From positions 26,699,781-26,763,780 of the forward strand of contig OX393566.1 of NCBI GenBank assembly GCA_947652115.1: a DNA stretch of 64,000 nucleotides, read 5' to 3'. The notes beneath the pieces were generated by a model. That model had not been told where the DNA came from. It did not search any database and worked only from the letters and a program-made list of their open reading frames with translations. This DNA comes from Blastomussa wellsi. Taxonomy: Eukaryota > Cnidaria > Anthozoa > Scleractinia > Plerogyridae. The position numbers and the translations under genes are program-made. Positions 1-12,300 of the stretch are shown piece after piece. The stretch's first letter is position 1, and each line of letters opens with the position of its first letter.

Positions 1-78
1 TTCCGCTTTGAAAGATCATGAAGTTAATTGACCCATTTAGCAAAACAAGTCAATTTCAAAGGAACACAACTCTTGAAA

Positions 79-1014
79 ATGGAAATTACGGCAGCAGTTA
101 TGTTTTTCGTTGTTTTCTTCCTCGAAGCAGTTTTAACTCTTCTTGGTAACATTTTTACTATCTTCGTATTTTGGAAGCGCCGCGCCGAGTTAAAACGTGC
201 CTCTTTTCTTCTTGTGAACTTAGCATTCGCTGATCTTTTGGTAGCAATCAGCATTTTATTTACTTTAAGCAGCATCATGAAAATTTTACTTCAAGATAAA
301 GGTGTTGAGTTACAGGAAGCGACTTCAACAGGATTAATCTTTATTGTAACTTGGGACATGTTTTGCGAAACATCATCACTGCTTAATTTGCTCGTTATAT
401 CATTGGAGCGTCTGTATGCAGTTCGATCACCTTTACGTCACCGCATATTATCCACAAGAAACTATATCTACGCACTGGGATTTATATGGTTGGCTGCCGG
501 TATCATTTTTCTACTTCACTTGGCATTGCTCATCGATTCTCGTGGTGACATTTCTGTCCTTATTATAACTCCATTTTTCTTGGTTGTTTTAGCTGTCATC
601 TGTGCATCATATATTGCTATTTGTCTAAAAACTCGTAGGAATGTTCCCGAAATAAGCGGAAACGAGAGACGAGCTCGACAAAACAAGAAATTAACGATAA
701 CTTTATTTATAGTCACAGTTCTTTCATTCATCTGTTGGCTGCCTGCTGTCATTATGTCTCTTGCTGTCAATGCCTTTGTGACTCTCGACACTCTTCATAC
801 TAACAATATTATTCGCATTATAAAAATTTTTCAATTCGCAAACTCTATTGTCAATCCAATAGTTTACGCCTTTCGGATGCCACTGTTTAAGTCCGAAATC
901 AAAAATTGTTTTTCTAAACTGATTCATGATGCGAATGACAACCACGAGAGAATAACGGTCTCCAAGCAAAGAAGACTAGATATTAGTTTACAGTGTTATG
1001 ATACCAAACTATGA
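79..1014 (+). CDS. Class A (rhodopsin-like) GPCR, single exon
   Basis: Predicted seven-helix plasma-membrane receptor of 311 aa, uninterrupted. I start at the first in-frame ATG (79); the open frame extends upstream to 28 without an ATG. Visible hallmarks: GN in TM1, NLAFADLL in TM2, ERLYAV at the end of TM3 (DRY equivalent, Arg about 111), Trp in TM4, CWLP in TM6, NPIVY in TM7 followed by FRMPLF leading to helix 8. Asp about 93 lies 18 residues before the TM3 Arg, i.e. position 3.32, which binds amines in aminergic receptors. The usual TM3 Cys (3.25) is replaced by Leu and the second extracellular loop is very short without Cys, as in melanocortin, cannabinoid and lysolipid receptors. The ligand cannot be named. 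A second GPCR gene lies convergently at 3191-4120. Confidence 0.93.
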   Translation: MEITAAVMFFVVFFLEAVLTLLGNIFTIFVFWKRRAELKRASFLLVNLAFADLLVAISILFTLSSIMKILLQDKGVELQEATSTGLIFIVTWDMFCETSSLLNLLVISLERLYAVRSPLRHRILSTRNYIYALGFIWLAAGIIFLLHLALLIDSRGDISVLIITPFFLVVLAVICASYIAICLKTRRNVPEISGNERRARQNKKLTITLFIVTVLSFICWLPAVIMSLAVNAFVTLDTLHTNNIIRIIKIFQFANSIVNPIVYAFRMPLFKSEIKNCFSKLIHDANDNHERITVSKQRRLDISLQCYDTKL

Positions 1015-3190
1015 CATCTTGGTGCAGTTTGTGATTTCTTCCTAAATACAGTCACTTCATTCAATACCATTTATTGATATGGTAACCTTGAGCTAAAAGA
1101 TATATCCACTATGTTGAAACGCCTGTCAACATCATATTATTTGCACTTACAAAGCGTTCGTGTCTCTCTTTACAGTTTGTTTGACTTGACTGTTGTATGT
1201 CTTTCGGTTTCAGTTTGAACAGAAGGTTTTTTTGAAACACCAAAATCCAAGAAATTCTGGAACCGCAAAGCTTTTAAATTAAATATATATATATTTCTGC
1301 GATTGCAATGTCTAATGCCATATAGGCCTGGCACAATTTTATGTATTTGATAATTTTCATGTATTCTCGTCACCTGCATGTCCACCTGACAAGGTGTTGA
1401 TATCAGGCAAATAAGATTCTTATCTTTACTTTTACTTGGAAATTGAAAATGCATTACTGGAGCTGAAAGAGGAAATCTTTTATTGAGAATATTATAAACC
1501 CAAGGTATCCGCCACAGATAATTCAAAGTACCATTTTCCAAACTTTAAAAATTTTTGACGTTCAGCTAAGGCTCTTCAAGAGCTCTTTCGAAAATTGCAT
1601 AAAAGTTCTGTTTCTGTGCAACGTTATTGAGCGCAAAAGTTTTTTCTCGATGTTACTTATCTTATTTGCCCGTAGGGTGTGAGAAATATTGCATGCAAGG
1701 ATGTCAGAAATCTCAAATAAAATAAACTTTTATGTTGACTGCGTATAATGAAACTTGTTTACGTGCAAGTTGTCTGCATCCACCTTTTCTATCTCACCAT
1801 ATATCCACAGTGTATTTTGGTCATTTTGGTAATTTACAACGGCTTGTTCGCTATATTTCATGATAAGAAAACTGCATTCGTTCAACTCTCTGCTCAATGC
1901 ACACAAAACAAAAATCACGAGAACAAGTGTGAGAAGTGTGAAAAGTGTGAAACGTGCGATAAGTGTGAGAAGTGTGAAAAGTGTGAGAAGTGCGAGCACT
2001 TTTAATGAATAAAAATTCGTCTTAACTCTCAAACCGACAGTTTGATTTTTGACGCGGATAACATAGTACATGTTTACTGTGTGTGATCATGGAGCATATG
2101 TTTCGTTTTGCCCAGGTTATTAGACAGGAAAGTGCACAGCAACGACACCGCAATACCGCATACCGCAGGGTTAGATGATACCGCAATACCACGCGTTAAG
2201 ATACGAGATTTAAATTACGGATATGCCGCTCAGTGTACCGCAATACCGTCTTTATAAAACCCAGTGCCACCCAACAGTAAGCTTAGTTAAACTTAGTCAA
2301 CAGGTTTGAAAAGTACTGGTTATTAGCCCCTCTATTCCATCGCATCTAGTACCGTACGGTTTTAACGAAACACTAGAAGCTAGAAAGTTCTATCAAGTTA
2401 TTGAAAAAGATATATAATATGAAGGCTTGATAACTGAATATATAATGTATTCCCAGCCAGAAACAGAGATCGACCGGAAAGAGGTGAAAAGTACGTGTTA
2501 CTAATATATAATTAGTGTTAAAGAACGATGATGCTAAGAATATATTACCACCATCCAAAAATCGAGCGATAGAAAGACAATTTTGAGGACGCCAATGACT
2601 TTGATTGTAAGATTAACATAAGATTTTTTGGCGTCCAGGTTCAAGATCCAAAAGCCGTTTAGGTATGGGAAACCGACCCTTGTCGAGTTCTGTTTCTTGT
2701 AATTTTAGGCTCTGGTTGGTCGTTAGACTTTTTTCCAATTTCGTGATTTATTCTTCCCTTTAAAAATAAAAGATAGACTAAACGAAACACGTGAATAAGA
2801 ACTAAACGGATTTACACTTTATTGTTATACTTGAAGTAAATGAATGGAGCCAGTGAAGTAAATAAGTGAAGGCAAAGGAAGATTAATTTAACATTCTGTT
2901 CTCCACTTTACCTTACGCGAGGAGACAGGAAAATCTGCGCAACACATCCGTTATGTTAATTACAATAGATGATCAATGCAAAAAAATAGTATTCAATTTT
3001 ATTTATATCTATAACACTACATTAGTACAATGCTTGTTTATGAAACAGAACAAATAATTTGACACCTGAGCTCTCAGTTATTGCACAGTAGGTTTTTGGC
3101 ACTCAAAGAAATTGAACTTTAATTAAGTTTCGGAAAATAAAAATTGCTTTGAACTTTTTAATTTTCAGATGTTCTTTCGATAGTACTAAT
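1015..3190. other. Intergenic region between two convergent GPCR genes
   Basis: No gene is recognised. It holds the Cys/Lys/Glu-coding 9-bp repeat at 1921-1998, and around 2140-2250 a stretch in which the phrase ACCGCAATACCGC and variants recur several times. Both 3' untranslated regions presumably end here. Confidence 0.6.
1921..1998 (+). repeat. 9-bp minisatellite (GTGTGAGAA-type units)
   Basis: About eight imperfect tandem 9-mers (GTGTGAGAA, GTGTGAAAA, GTGCGATAA and similar). On the plus strand they translate as Lys-Cys-Glu repeats inside an 85-codon open frame beginning at 1748. The rest of that frame matches nothing I recognise, so I read this as a simple repeat that happens to be open, not a gene. 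Confidence 0.8.
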
Positions 3191-4120
3191 TTAACTGTGA
3201 AAAGGTTTCTTTTCGTTAAGCTCAAGTATTGGTGTAGGTGAGTTATTCTTATTGTGTACCCTCGGCTCTTTGGTAACCCTATAGTTTCCTGAAATCACTT
3301 TTGGCTTTAATTTCCCAAGTACTTCTTTGAAGATGGGCATCTTAAAGCTATAAATAACTGGATTGACAATAGAACTGGCGATATTGCAAATTGTACCACT
3401 GTAAAGAACTGCTACCGGCATTTCAAGGCCACCAACAACATATATGAAGTACAACACACTTCCTGGAACCCAACAAACAAATGACGCAACTATTACAATA
3501 AACAGGGTCCGAGAAAGTTTCATGTTCCTTTCCTCGTAATTTCGACCATTTTGATGAATGGCGAGAATTCTTGAATGCAGCTTTTTTCGAATACTCAAAT
3601 AGCTTCCACAAATTATTATTAATGAAACATTGGTCATTGAAAAAACAATAATCTGACAGACAATGTAACTCCACACATTGACAAGATTTAAAAGAAACGT
3701 TGTACCCACGACCATTCCAGCTAACCAGACAGCAACGAGGCTACAAACGTAACAATTGTTGCTGGTGACTCTATGGCGGAGAGGCATAATCACGGCATAA
3801 GCCCGTTCCATGGAGATCAGTGCAAGGGAAAACAACGAAAAACACGAAAACATTGTTGCAAGAGTGGCTTCAATACTGTCATGCGTTGAAATCCCGAACC
3901 CATCTTCTTCAAAATGCCGAGGAATTATTGCTATCACAGCTGGTTCTGTTACTCCTACAAGGACATCAGCCACAGCTAAGTTTATAAGAAGAAAAGACGT
4001 TCGCTTCAGACGTTTTCGATTAGTCCAGAAAACGTAAATGGTAAAAGTATTTCCAATTAAAATGAATACGCTTTCAATGGAGATAATACTGCAGAACACG
4101 ATGGCCGCAGCGCTTGGCAT
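3191..4120 (-). CDS. Class A (rhodopsin-like) GPCR, single exon
   Basis: Predicted seven-helix receptor of 309 aa. Start taken at the ATG at 4120; the open frame continues upstream to 4180 without another ATG. Motifs: GNTFTIYVFW in TM1, NLAVADVLVG in TM2, MERAYAV at the TM3 end, Trp in TM4, CWVPG in TM6, NPVIYSFKMPIFK in TM7/helix 8. It is clearly a paralogue of the 79-1014 receptor: same RLKR.SFLL.NLA.AD block in loop 1 and the same PLRHR after TM3. Like its neighbour it lacks the TM3 Cys 3.25 and has a short second extracellular loop, but it carries Ala, not Asp, at 3.32. Ligand unknown. Confidence 0.93.
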   Translation of the reverse strand: MPSAAAIVFCSIISIESVFILIGNTFTIYVFWTNRKRLKRTSFLLINLAVADVLVGVTEPAVIAIIPRHFEEDGFGISTHDSIEATLATMFSCFSLFSLALISMERAYAVIMPLRHRVTSNNCYVCSLVAVWLAGMVVGTTFLLNLVNVWSYIVCQIIVFSMTNVSLIIICGSYLSIRKKLHSRILAIHQNGRNYEERNMKLSRTLFIVIVASFVCWVPGSVLYFIYVVGGLEMPVAVLYSGTICNIASSIVNPVIYSFKMPIFKEVLGKLKPKVISGNYRVTKEPRVHNKNNSPTPILELNEKKPFHS

Positions 4121-7100
4121 TTCACGAAGTATGGAATCAGTGTGGGTTGTTATGCTGGCTTCTTGTTTCGGGTATCGCAATCACGATGATAACGTTTTCG
4201 TCGAAATTGACAGTCACGCTGATGGCGTGTGCTGCACTGATATTAATTCCGGCCTCTTATAAGAGACAATATATAATATAATTGAAAAAATCTCTTGTTT
4301 ACAATCGCACAGTATGTTAGTTCTATTCTAATTAATTAAAGGGCCCTAGTCAGCAACACTGTTTACGTGGGAGAATTTCAGAATTATATTTTACGCGGAG
4401 CGTGTCAAAACGTAAATGATCACTCAAAAACATGCTAAAGGTAATAAAATACTTCCAGAAGCACAACTTACAGCAATACAATAAGATTTAGCTTTAGCAA
4501 ACAATTACCATAATTTCGATGGCATCGAAAATGGCGGAGGCTGGCTAGGGACAGAGCATTTAAGGTCATTCCAATCCTTCTGCATCGCAAATACAAAGAT
4601 AAGGGTTGCACCGTTACATATGTGGAAGGGAAAGCCCAAAAGCAAAAAAAAGAACAGAGAAAAACCTGCATGGGTTGAAAAAATGAATTTTGCACACCTG
4701 CTGGTTGCGAAGAATAAAACATACGCCCTTCACATTTCTATTGATGCATCCCTAAAAGTGACTAAATAAGACATTTCCCCGTACATCGTGTCATATCATT
4801 GATCGTTTATTAATTGAAATACGACCGTATTTTTTCCTGTAATTTCCTGCCTCTATTTCTAATACAATATATTTTTTATATTGTTGTTCCAGACAACACT
4901 TCTGGAGGCAGAAATTACATCTTTCTCATTTCGTTCGCCAGGCTTAAAATTTATTTGCAATGGGTTATTTTACCAAGTAACAACAACAACAACAACGTTT
5001 ATTCTACCCAAGAGATTTAAATCAATTAAATTATCATTGATGCTATTGTGATGCTATAAATTTCGAAATCGTTTTTGCTTCAAAAATTAGAGGTTCTAGA
5101 GAGCTGCGAATTATCTCGCACTTTTACTTAGCGCGCGAAGACGACGGATTCTATGCTTAATCCTTTTAGCTTCGTTTTGTAATGGTAAAAAACAAATTGA
5201 CGTCAGTTTTTGATCGTATGTCCTGTCCTGCTTCACCTCGGTAATACAAAACTATACTATAACAATAGATTACTTTTTTCCATTGATCCACATCAGCACA
5301 ATAAGGGATGAAACAGAAAGGCAGAGTTTGAATTTGATGGGACATGTAATCCACATGAAGAGAGATCGCTGAAATTATTTCTATATTAAAAGAGCTCGAA
5401 TCAGTTGTTAATGCATGGCTCCTGCATTCGAACCGTTTACATTAATTAAAGTTGGGTTAAGAATGAAATTAAACATTGAAATGTTCATACTCCTATCAGG
5501 TGCCGGATTGTGTTTCCATATGACGTCACGGCAGCCATATTGACGTCCCAAAACAATGCTCCGGAATGTTAATGAAAATATCGTCTTTTGTTTCAGCAAT
5601 CCAATATGACCGCTTGTCACGTGTATGAAAACACTCTATAACCATAAAATAGACCTTTTATTAAAAAACTATTATGTCCTTGTTGCCTTCTAACTTCACC
5701 TAATCTGATTGGCTGAGCTACTGCACACTATCAGCACAGGCGGACCACCCGATGTTTGAATTTGTTGCGTGACACCGATCAATGGCGGTTACAAAAGAAA
5801 TATAGATGAACGTAGGAGAGAGGTGTCCACCTGATACCCCTGATCTGATCCTCTGTGGTGCGCCGCATGAACCACTCCACAACAAGATTGAAAAGCAATG
5901 TGGGCATAACTCACCCCTGTCTGACACAAATGTGGACTTCAAATAGGATGTCACCATCACCAACACAGGAGGTAAAGTTGACATAGAAGCTTTTCATGAT
6001 CTCGACAAGGTGGAAGGAGATTCCATATGCTCGTAGTATCTTCCAGAGGCTGTGCCGGTGCACGCTGCCAAAGGCCTTGGCTAAATCTACAAAGTTCACA
6101 TAGAGAGATCGCTGCCATTTGGTGCCGACTGTTCAATAATATTTCTCAGTGTGACAATATGGTGATTTTATAGACATTCCTCTGCTCTCCCTAGCCTTTC
6201 GTGGGGCTTCCTCAGCTTCCTTTGCTCTCCATTTTTAACTTGCTAATTAAAATAAGCAAAAAAAATTCTACTTTATGTTAATTAAGCACTGTCAGAACGC
6301 ATGTAAACAATTCACTTATTCATAATTAATACTCCCTTGGCATGTTTTTAACTCACGTATGCTGAGTTTCGAAGTTGCTGATAATAAAAGCTTTTTCTAA
6401 TCAGACAACTCTGTATAACTGTAGCAATTAGCATTATGCATCAAATTTGGCGATACAAATACTCAGACTTTTTTTTTTGGAAAAAAAATCCGAAGCAATT
6501 TTTTGGCGAGTCCTCTTTGCATGTCAGAATTTTAAGGAAAATTCCATGGAGCGTTGACAGTCGTGAACTCACCACTGCAGGGATTTTGCTAATTATTAAG
6601 TTTAGGTTCAAAAAAAACATCTACATTGAAAAAGATTTAGAAGCACTTACTACCAAGTACAACTTGTTTGGGGTTATTATGAAATACTCTTACATTTTTT
6701 CCATACAGATGCTTTTTGGTGAGATAAAATTGAATCTGCTGCTAAACTAGTTTTTACTGAGCCCTTACCTGAGACATTTTCGAAAAAAATCCTCTTGCTA
6801 GAGTAGTTTTGTTATTTTTACATCGACCTCTTTAATATTAATTTATTTACCCGTTACCTTAACACACTTGAACACCTTTAAAATGAGTTTTCACACCATT
6901 ATTTAAAAGTTTAAAATCCGGTTTAAGTAGAATACTCAACACTCATTCCCCACTACGAAACAACTTAATTTAAACGAATAACTTTTTACTAGATGTAAAA
7001 CGGCAAAGAGAAATAAAATTTTCCGGTATATTTATCGCTCTGTAGATATGTTTAATAAGTTATGAAATTGAAAACGGGTGATGTCAGATATTTTGTTTGT

Positions 7101-9256
7101 CTAATTCTGTCTTGTTAACTGATAAAGCAATTTTTCGTTTAACTGGACAACGTATGGAACATGGTATGCTTAGAGGTCTTTGTTGTATATGACGTTTACT
7201 GTTTTCGTGTGATATCGGCAAAGTTGTTTGATGTTTATGCACATGCAAAGTCATTAAGTGAGCGTTCATTAAGTGGTTAGACTTGTTAAATGGAAAATTG
7301 ATATCATTGTCAACCTCTAGTCTCTCTCTCTCTCTCTTTGCCAAGTCGAGCTCTGCGAAGTGGGAAATTTCTTTATTTCACTGGAAAGATTGTTTTCGTT
7401 CGGTTCATGTGCTTGATCATTGCTCGTTTTTATCTACTATATAATTCAAGACATCATAAATTCGAAATTTTATTTGCCTTCAATAGTCATTGGAAAAAGC
7501 GTCAGATGGTCATCCAATATGCATGCTATTTGGTGGGACAAAATAAGCACAGTCCATTTTAGTCTTTGCTGACATGAAATTGCTCAAAACTTCGAAACTG
7601 TCTGAAACTAAAAAAAACATGTTTTCTGCAACATTTATTTTTCAATTTACTGGGTTTTTTTCAAAAAAGAAGGTGCACACCGACGCATGGGTAGACATAT
7701 GCACGTTTTCAATTTACAAAGGGAAGAGTTTACTAATATGTCAGGTTGATAAATAAAGGATATCAGGTTGATAACTAAAGGCCACGTGACGCACATCAGT
7801 GCAATAACAAGCGTCGTCAGTTTTTGCATGCAGAGTAACATAAGTAGACTGGGTCCATAATTGACTGTGTCGCAGGTCATTCTGGCTTATTTGTGGAATA
7901 AACATGGAGAGAGTGAGTCGCGCGAAAGCTACACGGTGAGTATATATCGTAATTTAAATACAGGAAAGTGTACTTAAAGAACGATTCTGGATTTTTACGG
8001 CAACTTTTAAAATCCTCTACATAACAAACTAAGAATACCATATTTCAGTTCACTCTCTCTGTAAAAATTGGAGCTTATAACGCCTTAGAAACTGAACATA
8101 AAAAGAAAACATTCAGTTGTATTTCTTGCAACGAGCACTATATCCACAACATCCATGGAAAACGCTGCTGTTAAAACTGCCAGAGAGATTAGTTTTCGCG
8201 CTAGGGAGATATTCAGGTCTGCGAAAAGCAAACATCGAAGTCCGTTATCTGACAAATGATTGCTCATGTTCAGCAGTTATATTAGGCCAGTTAATCTGAT
8301 CATTCAACTATCAATCTGAGTGCAACCCTGTCGTATTCTGAACATAGAAACTTCTTCGCATTGATTCAGTGGAAATGAGTTACTTTCACTCATCACTTTC
8401 ACTTCACTTCACTTGGGAGGAAATCTACATGAATATTTAATTTACTGAAATGAAATAATGTGAAATATATTTTTTACGGCTTTGCTTTCTTGTAAAGTAT
8501 TCCGTTTTCGTTCATTTAGCACACAATAACAATAACATCTTGCGCTGAAAACATAAATGGTACTAGACCCTTTTCCGGAAATTCTAGCACTAGACCGTTT
8601 TCAAACAGGACAACCTTTTGTATGTTTTGTTAAATTTTTGTTTCTGGTTGCTAAGATACCATCCCTTAGAAATATTTTTTGCATGTTGCTTTCTAAAATT
8701 AATATACATACAGCCGAGCGAATTTGAATTGTTTTCACTGCTGACCGTAGAGACCAGATGCATTTGCAAAAACTTAATCATGCAGACATCGATTTTTATG
8801 TCGATGGTGTATTTTACTTGTACTAGCACAGCGTCAGCTACGGGTGAATAGCTTCAGTATTACGACCTAAGCAAATCGATATTTCCAGCTGGTAAAATAG
8901 CATGTGGCCTTTTCACACACTTTCTCCGAAAATATTTTCCACTTAGCCTAATTAGATCGCTTACAGCATTTCAAATTTTGGACGTATTTTCTAGTTCATT
9001 GTATTTTTATGGAATGATAAAGTTATCAGCAATCATATGCATGTAATAACTAGGTACTGATTATTAATACACGAGAGAATATACACAGTAGCCTTTGTAA
9101 ATAATTATTGCGAAAAAATCATTTATGTTGACGCGGTTTAATGATTTAAAACAACGATTGCTACGTGTACGATAGATAGCTGTTATTTTCGTAGTTTAGT
9201 ACAGCTATTTTTAATTGATTTGAAGCTTCTTTGTATCTTTTCTCAGTTGTTTTAAG
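4121..9256. other. Gene-poor intergenic stretch
   Basis: No intact gene is recognised in about 5 kb. Contents seen: a CAA microsatellite near 4980-4997, a decayed LINE reverse transcriptase at 5790-6125, and a (TC)n run at 7319-7338. Several open frames of 60-105 codons (for example 6436-6750) look like AT-rich chance frames without domain motifs. A short exon-like ATG segment ending in GTGAG near 7903-7936 has no recognisable partner exon. Confidence 0.5.
5790..6125 (-). pseudogene. Decayed non-LTR retrotransposon reverse transcriptase fragment
   Basis: On the minus strand the segment encodes NFVDLAKAFGSVHR followed by LWKILRAYGI and VRQG, the palm region of a LINE reverse transcriptase (the usual catalytic Asp after KAF is replaced by Gly). 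The frame then shifts; in another frame the text continues as LLFNLVVEWFMRRTTEDQ, typical of the same clade. The fragment is broken by at least one frameshift and is truncated at both ends, so it is a dead remnant. I cannot assign the exact clade. Confidence 0.82.
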
Positions 9257-9305
9257 ATGCAGCAAGTTATTTTTCTGTTTTGGTGGATCATAGGAACCTG
9301 CCAAG
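9257..9305 (+). CDS. Exon 1: signal peptide of the polycystin-1-like gene
   Basis: ATG at 9257 opens MQQVIFLFWWIIGTCQ, a short hydrophobic secretion signal ending in a small-residue cleavage region. The exon ends in phase 1 at GTGAG, compatible with the LamG exon at 10162. It is too short to show as an ordinary long open frame; it was chosen because its phase and signal-peptide character fit the downstream exon exactly. Confidence 0.75.
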
Positions 9306-12300
9306 GTGAGAAAATAACTGATAAGTTTTATTAGCCAATTCTGATAAATTTCTTATTTTTGGACAGCCACATTGTTTCGCTGACCCTGGAGATGGTTTGT
9401 AAAGAAAAGACTTAATCGCGTCTCTACTGAGCTACAAGGGCCAATTATATTCTAGGATTTCTAGTTGGTTGTTTTAAATCTTTACACAACCTTAAACTAC
9501 TTCTTTCCATAGAAATGCATCGTCCATGTCATTGATGTTACCGTCTACTGCAGGTGCTTTACCGCGTCGTTCTATTTCAAACTGAGCCACTTTTGCAATT
9601 TGCATTGAAAAAAAAATGTTTACTCAGTGAAAAACGGCTCATTTGTTGAGAGAACCAGATTTTTGCAGGAACATTTTCGCAACCTTCGGCTCGAGGTAGT
9701 TGTCTGTTAGGAGTTTGAGCAAAATAAAGAAATACCGCAAAAGAAAAATAAGGAATTTCCAGAAAACGGTTTCTGAACTAAGATAAGACAAAACAGTGGA
9801 CCGTCGTATTCAGGTTATATGGGAAAAACTTGCTGGATTAGGCAAGTTTGAATGGAATATCCTTGTGATAGTGAGAAAAATCCAGAAAGCGCTCTTAGTT
9901 TAAGTTTGTTTAATTATTCAGAGTCTGTTATGAACAGAATAATCGTTTTTTTTATGAAGGGATGTAATCATGAGCTGACTTCTGCAAAATATACGCAAAA
10001 TATATGTTTTTGCTGAGCTAGAATGGACTAATTTTATTGTATTTCTTATTGGTAAATAATGGTTGCATTCCTTTTATGAAAGTGTAGGCTAAAAGCTGTC
10101 GAGATTGACTCGACCAACATTTCCCTCATTCTATTAATCCCGTTCCCTTCTTTGAATGTAGGGCGTGCAAATCCCGTGGGGTACTACCCTCTGAACGGAT
10201 CCAGTGGAGCGCAGGATTTCAGTTTGCTTGGAAACCCCAGAGGAGTCATTTCCAACGCAAACTCTGCCTCAGGGGTGTATGGCGAAACTAACGGCTCGTA
10301 CAAATTGAAGGGGACCCGCACCCCTCCAAGTTATATATATCTCAATGGATCAGGTCCTCTAGATACAAGGTACTGTGATTATCGCTCAAGCGAGGTACAA
10401 TGGAAGATTGGAGACAACGTTTCGGTGTCACAACTACCCTGTTACCATGGGAAACTAGCTCAATTTCCAGTAGTAGCTTGTCGAACTCTGCACTTCCATG
10501 ATTTGGCGGGCTTTCATGGCATGTGACGTTAATTTTGCCACTGACCAATAAGCCTGTTGCTCGCGGTTACAACGTATATATTTAACGTCAAAACCTTTTC
10601 ACCAATTCAAAATTCCCGCGTCAACTTTCACTAGTAAGTATTAGTAACAGGTGCTGGTAAACTCTCTTATTGTCGTCAAGCACTTAAGCTTCGAGGTAGC
10701 TAGTTTTAAGGAATGCCACAGAAGTAATCACTATTTCAAGTGAAGAAGGAAGACTAGCTGCCTATTGGCAAAGCGTGACCGAGGATTTCAGTGATCTCGG
10801 TACTACAGATCTAGACTTGCCGGATTGAAAAGGATTACTAGAAGTCGAACATTCGTGACATTACCCGGGGAACCCAAGAGGATGTTGCCAAAGTAATGTG
10901 TACAAAACGTGAGAGAAATTCAGGGGAATGGTCTAGATTTTCAAAACAAACGGTAGCACCCCCAGGCTGCCTCAACAGCATCTCTTAGTTTTGTCATTCT
11001 TCCCCACCCCTACCCCGAACATTAAAATAGGCTTTGGCCATCAAGCTTCTCTTTGATTGGTCTAGATATTCCATCACTCTGCTTGCCTGGGTATACCCGG
11101 AAGGAACTGGAGGCGAAATTGTATCCTACTGGAAGGACTCCAACTACGGCGTGGGTATATCCCTTGAGAACTTGCGCCCAGTCTTCGACTTATATTCACG
11201 TTCTGGCAGCACCAAACACTCGTTACTGGGTGAAAACCTGAAGTTAAATCAGTGGCACCATATTGCGGGAGCATATGGATTCGAGACTGCTGATGCAGTA
11301 CTCTTTGTGAATGGTGCTCAAGTGGCAAACAAAACGAACATGGACGAATTTGAATTAAAGACAGAGTCTGGATTGTGGCTTGGGTATCTGTTCAAAGGAA
11401 AGCTTGCTCAGGTTTGGATCTTTGATGTAGCGCTTTCTATTGAAGAAGTGAATGAAGTTAAGGACTTCAACAAACCTCCAACACCGAGTAAGTAGCATAT
11501 TTTTTGTCATTTGTAAACTTTATTAAAACTCAGTAAAATATTTAGTATAAAAGTATCAATGTTATTATTAATTAAATATACAGAGTCACCCCCATTTTCA
11601 CAAGACTGCCGCGTGGGAAACCAATGGTTGAAATAGTCGGTTTATTTCCCTTTAAAATGCGCTAATGAATTGATACACAATTTGATAGAGTGATTTTTAT
11701 GGCACATCCATTGATTGCAACAGCGTCTACCCCTGGACCTTGGCTCTACTTCTCCCTGATTTGAGGAAAATAGCAACAATCTTTGGTTATCAATCTTAAA
11801 TTTGCGCTCTATATATATTTGTTCATCAGTGTTGTACATTGAGGTATTACACAGCAATTTAAGAACAACATTTCCAAACTATATTAATAAGTTTTTATAG
11901 CAGTGTTTTGATTATCTTTTCCAGGCTTGTCAAGTCTTATTTTAACATCATTTACTTCCACGGATCCATTGCAGTGTCCTCTAACAACAACAACAACAAC
12001 GACAACGACAACAACAACAACAACAAAAGCTACAGCTACAGGTGCATTACCAAAGCCATCAATCCACCCGAATGCACTGTCCAATCAAACGTCGATTTAT
12101 AACAATCCAAATGCCAGTCAAACATTGATATATCCCACGGCTTCTTTCAACGAGACACGTATGTTCTCTACCTCTCAGCCAACGCAACTGATCATGAATG
12201 TGTCGGCAGCATCGTCGAAGAATATCTCAACGACAGATCTTACAAGTAGTGTAAATGAAGGTAATAATTAAATCTTTCTTGTAAAATTATCAAGAGCATA

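Noticed and set aside
1748..2005. 85-codon open frame with Cys-Glu-Lys repeats
   Set aside because: Low-complexity tandem repeat; no conserved domain and no splice or promoter support. Annotated as a repeat.
6436..6750. 104-codon plus-strand open frame
   Set aside because: AT-rich composition, no motif, no neighbouring exon; taken as chance.
7903..7936. ATG segment MERVSRAKATR ending in a GTGAG donor
   Set aside because: Looks like a first exon, but no downstream exon in compatible phase with recognisable protein was found.
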